Of a stretch of 15,292 bases of DNA, positions 7,751 through 15,047 are shown in pieces (position 1 is the stretch's first letter; each line of letters begins with the position of its first letter). The position numbers were made by a program, and so were the translations under genes. Source of the DNA: Ventricola sp017626895 (lineage in GTDB: Bacteria; Bacillota; Clostridia; Christensenellales; Aristaeellaceae); contig JAGAHV010000278.1 in NCBI GenBank assembly GCA_017626895.1, positions 1 to 15,292 of the forward strand. Direction: 5' to 3'. The notes below the pieces were generated by a model. That model was not told the origin of the DNA. It searched no databases and saw nothing but the letters and a program-made list of their open reading frames with translations.

Positions 7751-8293
7751 TCAGTTCCGCGCGACATATTCCGCCCAGGTCATAACACTGGCCTGACAGG
7801 ACTCCATGACCAGCAGCGCCGCCTCATGCAGCTTTGGTGTCACCCCGGCACACGCATCGGAGATGACCGTCATCGGAACTTCCGGAAACAGTGCTTTCAG
7901 AATCTGGAAATTGGCACTGACACAGATATCCGTGCAGAATCCGCACAGCACGATCTCCTCCATCTCATTCAGAACAGAATATCCCCAGTCCGGATAACCA
8001 AATTGCTCCTTCTGGCAGCGAATCAGCGGCATCTTCCCGGGGAGCACTTCCGGGCAGATCTGCCAGCCGGGTGTGTCCTTGATACAGTGCGGGACAGGGA
8101 GTTTCCGGCCCTCCTGCGTCTCAAGGTAATTCTCATGGTGCGTGTCCATCGTGTAAAACAATAGAGCCTGATGGTCCTCCGCATATCTGACCAGTTCACG
8201 AATGACCGGGAGTGCCTTTATGGCATCCTCATTTTTCAGTGCTCCCCTCGTAAAATCTTCCTGTGCATCAATAATAATGAATGCTCTTTTCAT
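7751..8293 (-). CDS. Nicotinamidase / isochorismatase-family cysteine hydrolase
   Basis: A 180-aa member of the isochorismatase-like hydrolase superfamily. The catalytic triad is D9 (IIIDAQEDF), K95 (CQKEQFG) and C124 (GFCTDICVSAN). Metal ligands typical of nicotinamidase are present: D50 and H52 in MDTHHENY and H69 in VPHCIKDTPGW. That set points to nicotinamide deamidation to nicotinate for NAD salvage rather than isochorismate hydrolysis, but related amidases share it, so the substrate is not certain. The ATG at 8293 has GGAGG with 7-base spacing. It is upstream of pgi in transcription order and separated from it by the pgi promoter. No terminator is evident after its stop, so some read-through into pgi is possible. 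Confidence 0.85.
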   Translation of the reverse strand: MKRAFIIIDAQEDFTRGALKNEDAIKALPVIRELVRYAEDHQALLFYTMDTHHENYLETQEGRKLPVPHCIKDTPGWQICPEVLPGKMPLIRCQKEQFGYPDWGYSVLNEMEEIVLCGFCTDICVSANFQILKALFPEVPMTVISDACAGVTPKLHEAALLVMESCQASVMTWAEYVARN

Positions 8294-8384
8294 GTCATGC
8301 CCTCCGTTTTAAAAGAAATCAGCCTAAAAATCAAGAAATACCCAAGTCCCCTTGCATTCATCCATTCAGAAAGTGGACTCAGAA

Positions 8385-8559
8385 TCAGATCCCCCTAATG
8401 GTAACTTTAATACACCCCTGAGTTTCACACTTCACACTAGCTGCGGTCGGATATTTTTCATACTTTAAGCTCTGCTCCGCACCTTGGGCATTTAACAATT
8501 GACTTCGGATTGTCGAATTTCCTGTCAACAGCCTCTCTTTCTTGTTTAGTCATATCCAT
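8385..8559 (-). pseudogene. Frameshifted small phage zinc-ribbon protein
   Basis: An ATG at 8559 with AAGGAG 8 bases upstream opens a 33-codon frame (8458-8559) ending KCPRCGAELKV then TGA. Skipping one base (G at 8463, in CTT AAA G TAT) restores an open frame YEKYPTAASVKC, ETQGCIKVTIRGI, stopping at 8387-8385. Joined, the product is about 59 aa with CPRCG and KCETQGC metal-binding pairs about 20 residues apart, a compact zinc ribbon. From memory, small proteins of this style occur in Clostridia prophages; I cannot search to confirm. The start overlaps the restored stop of the minor head gene by 14 bases, as in a phage operon. A broken gene is the simplest reading; a sequencing error or programmed +1 shift are alternatives. 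Confidence 0.7.
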
Positions 8560-9478
8560 AAATAATTCTCCTTGCTTTTTCATTCATTTTTACCGGAACG
8601 CCCGCCTCCTTCGGTCTGTCAAAAAGCATCTATCATCAGCATACTCCGCTCCTCATCTGTCAAATATTGTGTATTGATTGCTGCTGAATAGCTTGCTTCG
8701 AATTCATCACGCCAATCTCCAATATCAAATCTGGATGGTGAATGCATCATGTGCCCATAATATTCATGTGCTAATGCGCAGCGCTCATTTAGTATGCTTT
8801 CTGGTTTTTTTAGCATAGTCTGCTGGAAATATGTACCCCACGTATATTTATCCAACCTCGAACATCAAAAGAAGTCTGCATCCCAGTATTAAACCTCAGA
8901 ACATCCTGTGGAATTATCAAGTCGTCGGCATCTTTCCTGATCCTAAGCTTTTCTGCTTCGCTTACGTGCCTCATCGGCGCACACCGTGGACCATTCGCCA
9001 TTTTATGTGTAGCAGGTCGTTCTAATGCATCTATCAGCGGGTCAATATTTGTTCTCTTATTGATAATAGCACGATCTTGTTCTTCTGTCCATCTTTTGCT
9101 GGCGTTCTGCCTAGCTTTTGATCTTTGATCTATTTGTTATTTTCCCAGGATTATAATCGATAATGCAATGGCAATTCTTATGCCGCTTCCAGACGTCATT
9201 TCCTTTATTCCGAACCTTCTCATAATCATAAGTTCCCGAAAGCTGATCACACCATTTACAACACTTTGCAGTTGCAGTTCTCGTCAATGTTGGTTTCCAG
9301 GCCTGCCACATACTGAAAACCGGCATTGTCATGGACGGAATCATCCACATGCCCCTCCAGAAAGTTCCCCACCTGATCAAAGAATGTCTCCTTTTTCGGA
9401 TTCATACGATTCTGCAATGCAGATTCCTGTAATGATTCCGTTTATCAGGTCTTCGTTCACTTTAGGAATGTCCAAACA
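8546..9478 (-). pseudogene. MuF-like phage minor head protein, remnant with about five frameshifts
   Basis: No single frame covers this stretch, but one protein can be followed across frames. In order: PKVNEDLINGIITGICIAES (to ~9396); FFDQVGNFLEGHVDDSVHDN and AGFQYVAGL (to ~9298); RTATAKCCKWCDQLSGTYDY and GNDVWKRHKNCHCIIDYNPG (to ~9131); RQNASKRWTEEQDRAI through RKDADDLIIPQDVLRFNTG (to ~8860); ERCALAHEYYGHMMHSPSRF and DEFEASYSAAINTQYLTDEE (to 8625); then DRPKEAG to a TAA at 8546. The CxxC...HxxCxC core is typical of Phage_Mu_F minor head proteins, and HEYYGH...DEFxASY is a recurrent C-terminal module of Clostridia phage versions, as I recall them. The 5' part of the gene is missing: an in-frame stop lies just upstream, near 9524. 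It is a decayed prophage fragment, not an expressed capsid gene. Confidence 0.72.
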
Positions 9479-9607
9479 AAATGGACTCTCCAAAAGTGGA
9501 GATGAGGGGAAATCCCTGATCCGTCAACCTGAAAGTCGGTTTATGCCTTCATCATGGCACTTCCGGCATGATTTCGAAAAATAACAGTACCTGTTTGCTG
9601 AAACCTG

Positions 9608-9616
9608 TGTTATAAT
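9608..9616 (+). promoter_or_regulatory. Extended -10 promoter for the 41-aa membrane protein
   Basis: TGTTATAAT: a consensus -10 (9611-9616) with TGn directly before it. The -35 position (TACCTG, 17-base spacing) is weak, as is usual for extended -10 promoters. Transcription would start near 9623, leaving a 24-base leader. Confidence 0.7.
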
Positions 9617-9646
9617 ACCCGCATCACTGTTTTGGGAGGATTAGAA

Positions 9647-9772
9647 ATGGCAAGTAAAAAATACCTTGAACGTCAGGAACGCAAAAAGAGTGTTGTACGC
9701 ATTGTCGCCATCGTGATTGCCGTGGCACTGCTCCTTTCGACATTCCTGGTGTTCTTCGCAGGTCTGCGCTGA
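9647..9772 (+). CDS. Small single-pass membrane protein (41 aa)
   Basis: I do not recognise this gene. It encodes 41 residues: a charged N-terminus with Lys/Arg/Glu (MASKKYLERQERKK), then an unbroken hydrophobic helix from about V16 to G39, ending LR. By the positive-inside rule the N-terminus faces the cytoplasm. GGGAGG lies 7 bases before the ATG, an excellent ribosome binding site. It has its own extended -10 promoter 31 bases upstream and a perfect-stem terminator just after the stop, so it is a monocistronic unit. That architecture, rather than similarity, is the evidence that it is real. It could be a regulatory or assembly peptide of the membrane; no specific function can be read. Confidence 0.75.
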   Translation: MASKKYLERQERKKSVVRIVAIVIAVALLLSTFLVFFAGLR

Positions 9773-9790
9773 GATTGAAAAAGTTTATAT

Positions 9791-9835
9791 ACAGCAAGGC
9801 AGGATTTCTGAAGCGGAATCCTGCCTTGCTGTTTT
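9791..9835 (+). terminator. Rho-independent terminator of the 41-aa gene
   Basis: A perfect 16-bp stem (ACAGCAAGGCAGGATT, 9791-9806, with its complement 9817-9832) and a 10-base loop, followed by GTTTTGGG. The T-run is short (four T), but the stem is very strong. Confidence 0.87.
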
Positions 9836-10048
9836 GGGCATTGCCATGCCAGATTCTCTTTTGCAGAAATTCGGATTTGATAATCCGTCAATATGCGCAG
9901 GGCCGCCCCGGCCCGGCAGCTGCCCGGAGATGCCCGGGCCTGATTGGTTCATAAATGAACCTGCCATCATCCGATTATGCGATTTTGGTCATTATCAGAG
10001 CAATTAACGGCGATATCATCAAAAAAATGAATTTTAGCAAATAAACTA
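9836..10048. other. Gene-free stretch with GC-rich dyads
   Basis: No supportable ORF or RNA gene. Bases about 9896-9952 are a GC-rich island with several overlapping dyads: GGGCC/GGCCC, CCGGCAGCTGCC, and GCCCGG/CCGGGC. The palindrome TTCATAAATGAA follows at 9949-9960. All lie upstream of the TAXI promoter, so they are not part of its leader. They might be a decayed repeat or upstream binding sites; I cannot tell. Confidence 0.5.
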
Positions 10049-10077
10049 TTGCATATTCGATCGATTTCTATTATACT
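10049..10077 (+). promoter_or_regulatory. Promoter of the TAXI TRAP transporter
   Basis: TTGCAT (10049-10054), a 17-base spacer and TATACT (10072-10077). The spacer contains the self-complementary TCGATCGA. Transcription would start near 10084, giving a leader of about 22 bases that carries GGAGGA. Confidence 0.82.
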
Positions 10078-10105
10078 GTTTTCAATTCAAGAATGGAGGA
10101 ATGTA

Positions 10106-11059
10106 ATGATGAAAAAATTCGCATCTGTTCTTTTGGCAATGGTCCTTCTCTTTTCCTTTGCCGTCGCAATGGCTGACCTGACCTTTACGACCGGCGGCAC
10201 TGCAGGCACCTATTATGCCTACGGCACCGTATTGGCTCAGTACATTACCGCCAATTCCAATGTTGCCGTAACCGCCATCGCCGGCAATGGCAGCGCCTCC
10301 AATATCGATCTTCTGGATCTGGGCGACGCACAGCTGGCACTGGTCCAGAACGACGTGGCCAACTACGCCTACAACGGCATTCGCTTTGAACAGTATGAAG
10401 GTGCACCGGTTGACACCTTTACCGCTCTGGCAGCTCTCTATGATGAGACGGTTCAGCTGATCACCTGCAACCCGGATATCAAGAGCGTTGCGGACCTCAA
10501 GGGAAAGAACGTTTCCGTTGGTTCCTCTGGTTCAGGCACCTACTTCAACGCCCTCGATTTCCTGGCCGCCTATGACATGACGATTGAGGATATCAACCCG
10601 CAGTACCTGTCCTTCGGTGATTCCGCAGAATCCCTCAAGGACGGCAAAATTGATGCCGCGTTCGTCGTTGCCGGTGCCCCGACTCCGGCCGTTGTCGACC
10701 TGTGCACCACCAAAGGCGCCTATCTGATCAGCCTCGATGATGAACACGTGGCTGCCCTGCAGAAAATCAGTTCCGCCTATAGCAAGAGTATCATTCCTGC
10801 CGGTACCTATGACGGCATCAATGAGGATGTTGTCACCGTCGGTGTCAAGGCCACCATCATTGCCAACGGCGATGTGACCGAGGACCAGGCGTACACCATC
10901 GTTTCCACGATTTTCGAAAACAAAGACGCCATTCTTTCAGCCCACGCCAAAGCAGCCGAGCTTGATTTCGAATATGCAAGCGTCTGCGGTCTGCCCTATC
11001 ATCCTGGTGCTGCAAAATACTTTGCTGAAAAAGGATATACCGTAGAAACCGCCAAATAA
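10106..11059 (+). CDS. TAXI-family TRAP transporter solute-binding protein
   Basis: Extracytoplasmic receptor that captures an organic acid or amino acid and hands it to the fused TRAP permease downstream; uptake is ion-driven, not ATP-driven. The 317-aa protein has a signal peptide (MMKK, hydrophobic 8-20, then AMA before D24). The mature N-terminus holds the hallmark FTTGGTAGTYYAYGT, and GSSGSGTYFNALDFL lies mid-protein, both conserved in the glutamate/glutamine-binding-like TAXI fold. Substrate cannot be read. The signal ends in an AxA signal-peptidase-I site, and no lipobox cysteine is present. That is unusual for a single-membrane bacterium, where receptors are normally lipoproteins. Two adjacent ATGs (10106, 10109) follow GGAGGA; either may be used. 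The open frame reaches back to a TTG at 10049, but that is inside the promoter. Confidence 0.93.
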   Translation: MMKKFASVLLAMVLLFSFAVAMADLTFTTGGTAGTYYAYGTVLAQYITANSNVAVTAIAGNGSASNIDLLDLGDAQLALVQNDVANYAYNGIRFEQYEGAPVDTFTALAALYDETVQLITCNPDIKSVADLKGKNVSVGSSGSGTYFNALDFLAAYDMTIEDINPQYLSFGDSAESLKDGKIDAAFVVAGAPTPAVVDLCTTKGAYLISLDDEHVAALQKISSAYSKSIIPAGTYDGINEDVVTVGVKATIIANGDVTEDQAYTIVSTIFENKDAILSAHAKAAELDFEYASVCGLPYHPGAAKYFAEKGYTVETAK

Positions 11060-11084
11060 GGAATGATCCTGAAAAACAGAAACT

Positions 11085-11108
11085 GGGGCTGCTCATGGCA
11101 GCCCCTTT
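11085..11108 (+). terminator. Intercistronic hairpin between TAXI receptor and permease
   Basis: GGGGCTGC/GCAGCCCC, a perfect 8-bp stem with loop TCATG, followed by only three T. It is probably a leaky terminator or RNA-stabilising hairpin. Such a structure would leave the binding protein more abundant than the permease. The stem is seen; the stoichiometric role is inferred. Confidence 0.65.
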
Positions 11109-11189
11109 ATGGATTCTGTTCCTGCACCGAACAGAAACGACGCATCCACTGCCCTGACGGAAATGCCTCTGAAAGATTGGAGACAGATG

Positions 11190-13214
11190 ATGAACAAAGA
11201 TAAAATAACTGCAGAAACACCTGAACTTGAAAATACAGCTGCTGCAGACGTGGAAGCGGTAATGAAAAAGTTCGATCGTGAAAGCAACATGCGGATCTGG
11301 ACCGGTGTTCCCAAGCATGTTCTGACCATCGTCCTTTCCTGCTTTTCACTTTTCTGCATCTATGTGACGCTTTTTGCCAACATGCTTGAGCAGGCCAGAA
11401 TGACCAGCTTCCTGGGGCTGGTGATCCTCATGGGATATCTGCTTTATCCGGTGAAGAAAACGCATGTCCGGGAAAACTACATTCCCTGGTACGATATCCT
11501 GCTGATGGTCCTGGGCGCCGGCGCCTTTTTCTACTTTGCCTTTAACGCCCATACCATTCTCAATATGCGCCTTGCGGTTCGTATGCGGGATATCAAATTT
11601 ACGATCATCGGCATTATCGGCATTGTCGCGCTGATCGAGCTCTGCCGCCGGTGCGTCGGCATGCCGATTCTCATTGTTGCCGGCGGTTTCATCGCCTACA
11701 CCTTCATTTCCACCAATTACGCCAATCCCCTGCCCCGTGTGGTCTCTGAGATCTTTTACGGGGATAACGGAATCATGTCAACACCGATCAATGTATGTTC
11801 AAAGTACATCGTTGTCTTCATTATCTTCGGTGCTTTTCTTGAGCGAAGCGGTGTATCCGGATTTTTCATCAACCTGGCCAATGCCATTACCGGACAGTTT
11901 GCCGGCGGCCCGGCGAAAGTCGCCGTCATCTCCTCCGCGCTTTGCGGCATGGTTTCCGGATCATCCGTCGGGAATACCGTTACCACCGGTTCCATGACCA
12001 TTCCCATGATGAAGAAAACCGGCTATCGGCCTGAATTCGCCGGCGCGGTTGAGGCTGCCGCCTCTACCGGCGGACAGATCATGCCGCCCATCATGGGCGC
12101 CGCGGCTTTCCTGATGGCCGATTACCTGGGCGTTTCCTACTCAAACATTATCATCAAGGCCATCCTCCCTGCGGTCCTCTATTTCATGGGCATCTTTATC
12201 GCCGTCCATCTGGAGGCAAAGCGCCTGCATCTCAAGGGCATTCCACGGGAAGAACTCCCCAGATTCCGTGATCTGATTCAGGATGTCTACCTTCTCCTGC
12301 CCCTGGTGGTCCTGATTTATCTGGTCTGTTCCAATACCAGAACCATGCAGTTCTCCGCAGCCGTATCCATCCTCGTTGCCATTCTTGTGGGAATTCTCGG
12401 AAATGTCCTTGCCTATTTCCGTCTGAAAGATCAGCATCGGCAGGGCAGCTTCTTCAGTGCCCTGATTGGCCGAAAAGGCGGCTTCAGCTTTAACAGCATT
12501 CTCGGTTCCCTTGAGGCCGGAGGCCGTTCCTGCGTCACCGTGGCGGTTGCCTGCGGTGTCGCCGGCATCATCTGCGGCTGCATCACACTGACTGGTCTGG
12601 CCAGCAAGATGATTGCTGCCGTTGTTGCCGTATCCGGTTCCTCCTCCATCCTTGCGCTTCTTCTGACCATGGTCTGCTGCATCATCCTGGGCATGGGCCT
12701 TCCCACCACTGCCACGTACTGCATCATGGCCAGTACCTGCGCCCCCATTCTGATTCAGATGGGCATTCCCAAAATCGCTGCGCATTTCTTCGTTTTCTAT
12801 TTCGGCATCGTGGCGGATATCACGCCGCCGGTTGCCCTGGCCGCCTATGCCGGTGCAGCCATCGCAAAGGCCAAGCCGATGCAAACCGGTATTGTGGCCA
12901 CCAGGCTGGCTATTGGTGCCTTCATTATCCCCTTTGTATTTGCCTATAGTCCCAGCCTGCTTCTGATTGATACGGTCTGGACCGAGGTCGTACTCCTGAC
13001 CATCACCGCCGTCATCGGCATATTCGGCGTGGCAGCCGGTCTTTCCGGTTACCTGTACGGTGAAATGAATCCCTTCGAACGGATTCTCACAACGGTCGGC
13101 GGTCTGATGCTCATCATTCCCGGCATCATGACAGACGTCATCGGCATCGCGCTTGTCGCCGGCGTCTTTGTCTGGCAGTACTTCCGCCACAGGAAAAAGC
13201 CCGTCTCCGCGTAA
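11190..13214 (+). CDS. TRAP transporter permease, fused 4TM/12TM (DctQM-type, TAXI partner)
   Basis: Membrane component that moves solute delivered by the TAXI receptor, driven by sodium or proton gradient. The 674-aa product has a hydrophilic N-terminal stretch (about 40 aa). Next come hydrophobic segments corresponding to the small DctQ-like subunit, then the large DctM-like 12-TM part. Conserved features include GGPAKVAVISSALCGMVSGS (from ~248), the TGGQIMPPIMGAAAFLMA loop and, in the second half, GMGLPTTATYC followed by DITPPVALAAYAGAAIA. These are typical of fused TRAP permeases. ATG 11190 is preferred: GGAG lies 7 bases upstream; another ATG at 11187 is adjacent. A longer frame opens at 11109 but has no ribosome binding site and begins beside the hairpin. 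It forms a two-gene operon with the receptor. Confidence 0.93.
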   Translation: MNKDKITAETPELENTAAADVEAVMKKFDRESNMRIWTGVPKHVLTIVLSCFSLFCIYVTLFANMLEQARMTSFLGLVILMGYLLYPVKKTHVRENYIPWYDILLMVLGAGAFFYFAFNAHTILNMRLAVRMRDIKFTIIGIIGIVALIELCRRCVGMPILIVAGGFIAYTFISTNYANPLPRVVSEIFYGDNGIMSTPINVCSKYIVVFIIFGAFLERSGVSGFFINLANAITGQFAGGPAKVAVISSALCGMVSGSSVGNTVTTGSMTIPMMKKTGYRPEFAGAVEAAASTGGQIMPPIMGAAAFLMADYLGVSYSNIIIKAILPAVLYFMGIFIAVHLEAKRLHLKGIPREELPRFRDLIQDVYLLLPLVVLIYLVCSNTRTMQFSAAVSILVAILVGILGNVLAYFRLKDQHRQGSFFSALIGRKGGFSFNSILGSLEAGGRSCVTVAVACGVAGIICGCITLTGLASKMIAAVVAVSGSSSILALLLTMVCCIILGMGLPTTATYCIMASTCAPILIQMGIPKIAAHFFVFYFGIVADITPPVALAAYAGAAIAKAKPMQTGIVATRLAIGAFIIPFVFAYSPSLLLIDTVWTEVVLLTITAVIGIFGVAAGLSGYLYGEMNPFERILTTVGGLMLIIPGIMTDVIGIALVAGVFVWQYFRHRKKPVSA

Positions 13215-13243
13215 GACGGGAATTAACTTGAATTTCCATAAAG

Positions 13244-13290
13244 AAATTGATGGCATCTGATCGCAAATCAGATGCCATCAATTTTTCTTT
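13244..13290 (+). terminator. Bidirectional terminator between permease and transposase
   Basis: A perfect 18-bp stem (AAATTGATGGCATCTGAT, 13244-13261, with its complement 13267-13284, loop CGCAA) is followed on the plus strand by a T-rich run. On the minus strand it is followed by TTTCTT. It sits between two convergent genes and can serve both the TRAP operon and the transposase. Confidence 0.9.
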
Positions 13291-13294
13291 TGTT

Positions 13295-14902
13295 TCATTC
13301 CTCATCGCCATTTTCCATGGGCATCTGGCCATACCTGGGTTCCCACCCATGTTCCGTTCTCTCAAAATACTCCGGGTTTCTGATCGAGAACTTCTCATAA
13401 TAATAGTTTGTATCACTCTGGGATTCGAAAGGAGTCATCCTGTTCTGAAACACCATGCACTTCTGATTTCTCAGAGCAAGGAACATTCTTGTCTCCCGAT
13501 CAACATCTACACCCGTTTCATTCTGAATATGTGTCGAAATCACGGATGAAATGAAACTCATCAGCAAATGCCCATACATCACTTCTTCATCCTGAATACG
13601 CAAAGGAGCTAATTTGGCCAAACCGTTCACGAAATCAAAGAATCGCTTTATGGCTTGATGAATAGAATCAGCTTCGATGATCTCCTCGCTTTTATATGGA
13701 AACGAGGATAAAAGGATAAAGAAACCGGCATTGTGAAAGATCTCATCCATCTCTTTCGGCGTTGGTTCCTTTTTTGCCGATTCACGGGCCTTCCTCGTCG
13801 AGCGCTTCATTGCTTTATGGCTCTCATCGCCAGCGGGATCAACATCATGGCAAAGATACGCATATACTTCCTTCCCATCCAGTGTTATGAGAACCTGTTT
13901 GACGTACACATATCTGCCTTTATATTCAACCATTGTATACTCACTCTGGAATGCTGACACATGCCTGGATTTGAGGGCTTCATATTCCGTCCAGTCTTCG
14001 TCCATGCGAGTGACAAATTCAACTTCTTTTTCTCGCAGTTCCCTGATGTTCCTGTGTGAGCAACAGCCAGAATCAAACATAAACAGATCTGTGGAGAAGC
14101 CACGAAGACTCATCTCGTCCGCAGTTTTTACCAAAGTCGAAACATCAACGCAGTTGCACTCAACAACTCGAAACAGAATCGGGAAGCCGGAGTCTCTCTG
14201 TATGGATACGATCAGTCTTGCCTCCCGACTGGCTTTCCCGTCAGGATGACCGGCTGCCTGAAACCCGAAATGAATACTGTTGGGGATGCCGGAACTGTCA
14301 AGGATTGAGGCTTTATCTTTTGAGACATACTTGTCCAGCCACTGCATGTGGGCATTGAAAAAAGCATCCCTTCCTTCATCGTTACCAATTGCCTTCAGAA
14401 AAGCCATGATATGCCGGGACGTCAGGTCGGCATCCGGATATAAGACCTGACAAAGATTTCCCTCATACCAGGTCTGCGCGTGACAATTTGCTGAGGAATT
14501 GAGTGTATAGTAGCAAATCATCGAGTAGATCATGTCTTTGTTAGGATATGAAATGGTGTCAATGACCTCGTCGTAGTGGATCTTCTTCAATAATTCCGAA
14601 ACAAAGTACGTGTCACCAAAGTCAAGCATTCGTTTTTTCTTCTTTCGTCCATCATCTTTCCATTCAGACGAAAATGATTCCGGGACAGGAAGGAAGGCAG
14701 CTTTCAATGGATCATACCTGAACATCCCGCGCTTTCTGTTCCAGAAAATCAACTGTTCTTTGTCAACAACTCGTCCCAGATGTTCCTGGGATTCTTTTCG
14801 AGGTCCGTTGTCTGTATTAATGGTTTTGCCGACTAATTTGCCGTACAGTCTCCCCCTGTTAGACTGGAACACAATTTTTACATCGCCATATGTTTCAATC
14901 AA
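13295..14902 (-). CDS. IS4/IS1634-like DDE transposase with altered catalytic Glu region
   Basis: A 535-aa RNase H-fold transposase. The first Asp is D202 in ILDSSGIPNSIHFG, a motif characteristic of the IS1634 group, and the second is D277 in LFMFDSGCCSHRNI. After the conserved GFFILLSS, the usual Y-R-E-K stretch (typically YRxRxxIEKxFxxLK) reads EADSIHQAIKRFFDFVNG. By eye this puts K419 where the catalytic Glu should be and changes Y, R and K too. Later features (LRIQDEEVMYGHLLMSFISS) fit the family. Start is TTG 14902, the first in-frame codon after a stop, with AGGAGG 7 bases upstream. I found no convincing terminal inverted repeats or target duplication. It lies just downstream of an rRNA operon and is full length without stops. 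It may be an inactive or repurposed copy. Confidence 0.85.
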   Translation of the reverse strand: MIETYGDVKIVFQSNRGRLYGKLVGKTINTDNGPRKESQEHLGRVVDKEQLIFWNRKRGMFRYDPLKAAFLPVPESFSSEWKDDGRKKKKRMLDFGDTYFVSELLKKIHYDEVIDTISYPNKDMIYSMICYYTLNSSANCHAQTWYEGNLCQVLYPDADLTSRHIMAFLKAIGNDEGRDAFFNAHMQWLDKYVSKDKASILDSSGIPNSIHFGFQAAGHPDGKASREARLIVSIQRDSGFPILFRVVECNCVDVSTLVKTADEMSLRGFSTDLFMFDSGCCSHRNIRELREKEVEFVTRMDEDWTEYEALKSRHVSAFQSEYTMVEYKGRYVYVKQVLITLDGKEVYAYLCHDVDPAGDESHKAMKRSTRKARESAKKEPTPKEMDEIFHNAGFFILLSSFPYKSEEIIEADSIHQAIKRFFDFVNGLAKLAPLRIQDEEVMYGHLLMSFISSVISTHIQNETGVDVDRETRMFLALRNQKCMVFQNRMTPFESQSDTNYYYEKFSIRNPEYFERTEHGWEPRYGQMPMENGDEE

Positions 14903-15011
14903 TCATGATCCTCCTCCCCATACTGTTATCCTGTTCCTCATGAAAAGAAATGCATGTCCTGTCATCCGACATCGTATCTGATCAATACCATTCAGCTTAA
15001 TCCAGATAATC

Positions 15012-15041
15012 AAAAAAGAACCCTGCAAAAGCAAGGTTCTT
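15012..15041 (-). terminator. rRNA operon terminator
   Basis: On the minus strand, AGAACCTTGC/GCAGGGTTCT forms a 10-bp stem (one G-T pair) with a TTTT loop. TTTTT follows (complement of 15012-15016). It lies just past the 5S 3' end. Confidence 0.88.
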
Positions 15042-15047
15042 TATGGA

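Noticed and set aside
9256..9405. A separate 49-aa ORF on the minus strand
   Set aside because: It has no ribosome binding site, and its middle fits as one segment of the frameshifted minor head gene.
9168..9584. A 138-codon plus-strand frame in the phage remnant
   Set aside because: The opposite strand carries the recognisable phage motifs; this frame has none.
12141..13256. A 371-codon minus-strand frame opposite the TRAP permease
   Set aside because: Its Asp/Gly/His-rich composition is typical of antisense to membrane protein codons; no start signal.
13215..15011. Complete insertion sequence with terminal inverted repeats
   Set aside because: Comparing both flanks of the transposase by eye gave no convincing inverted repeat or target duplication, so only the gene is annotated.
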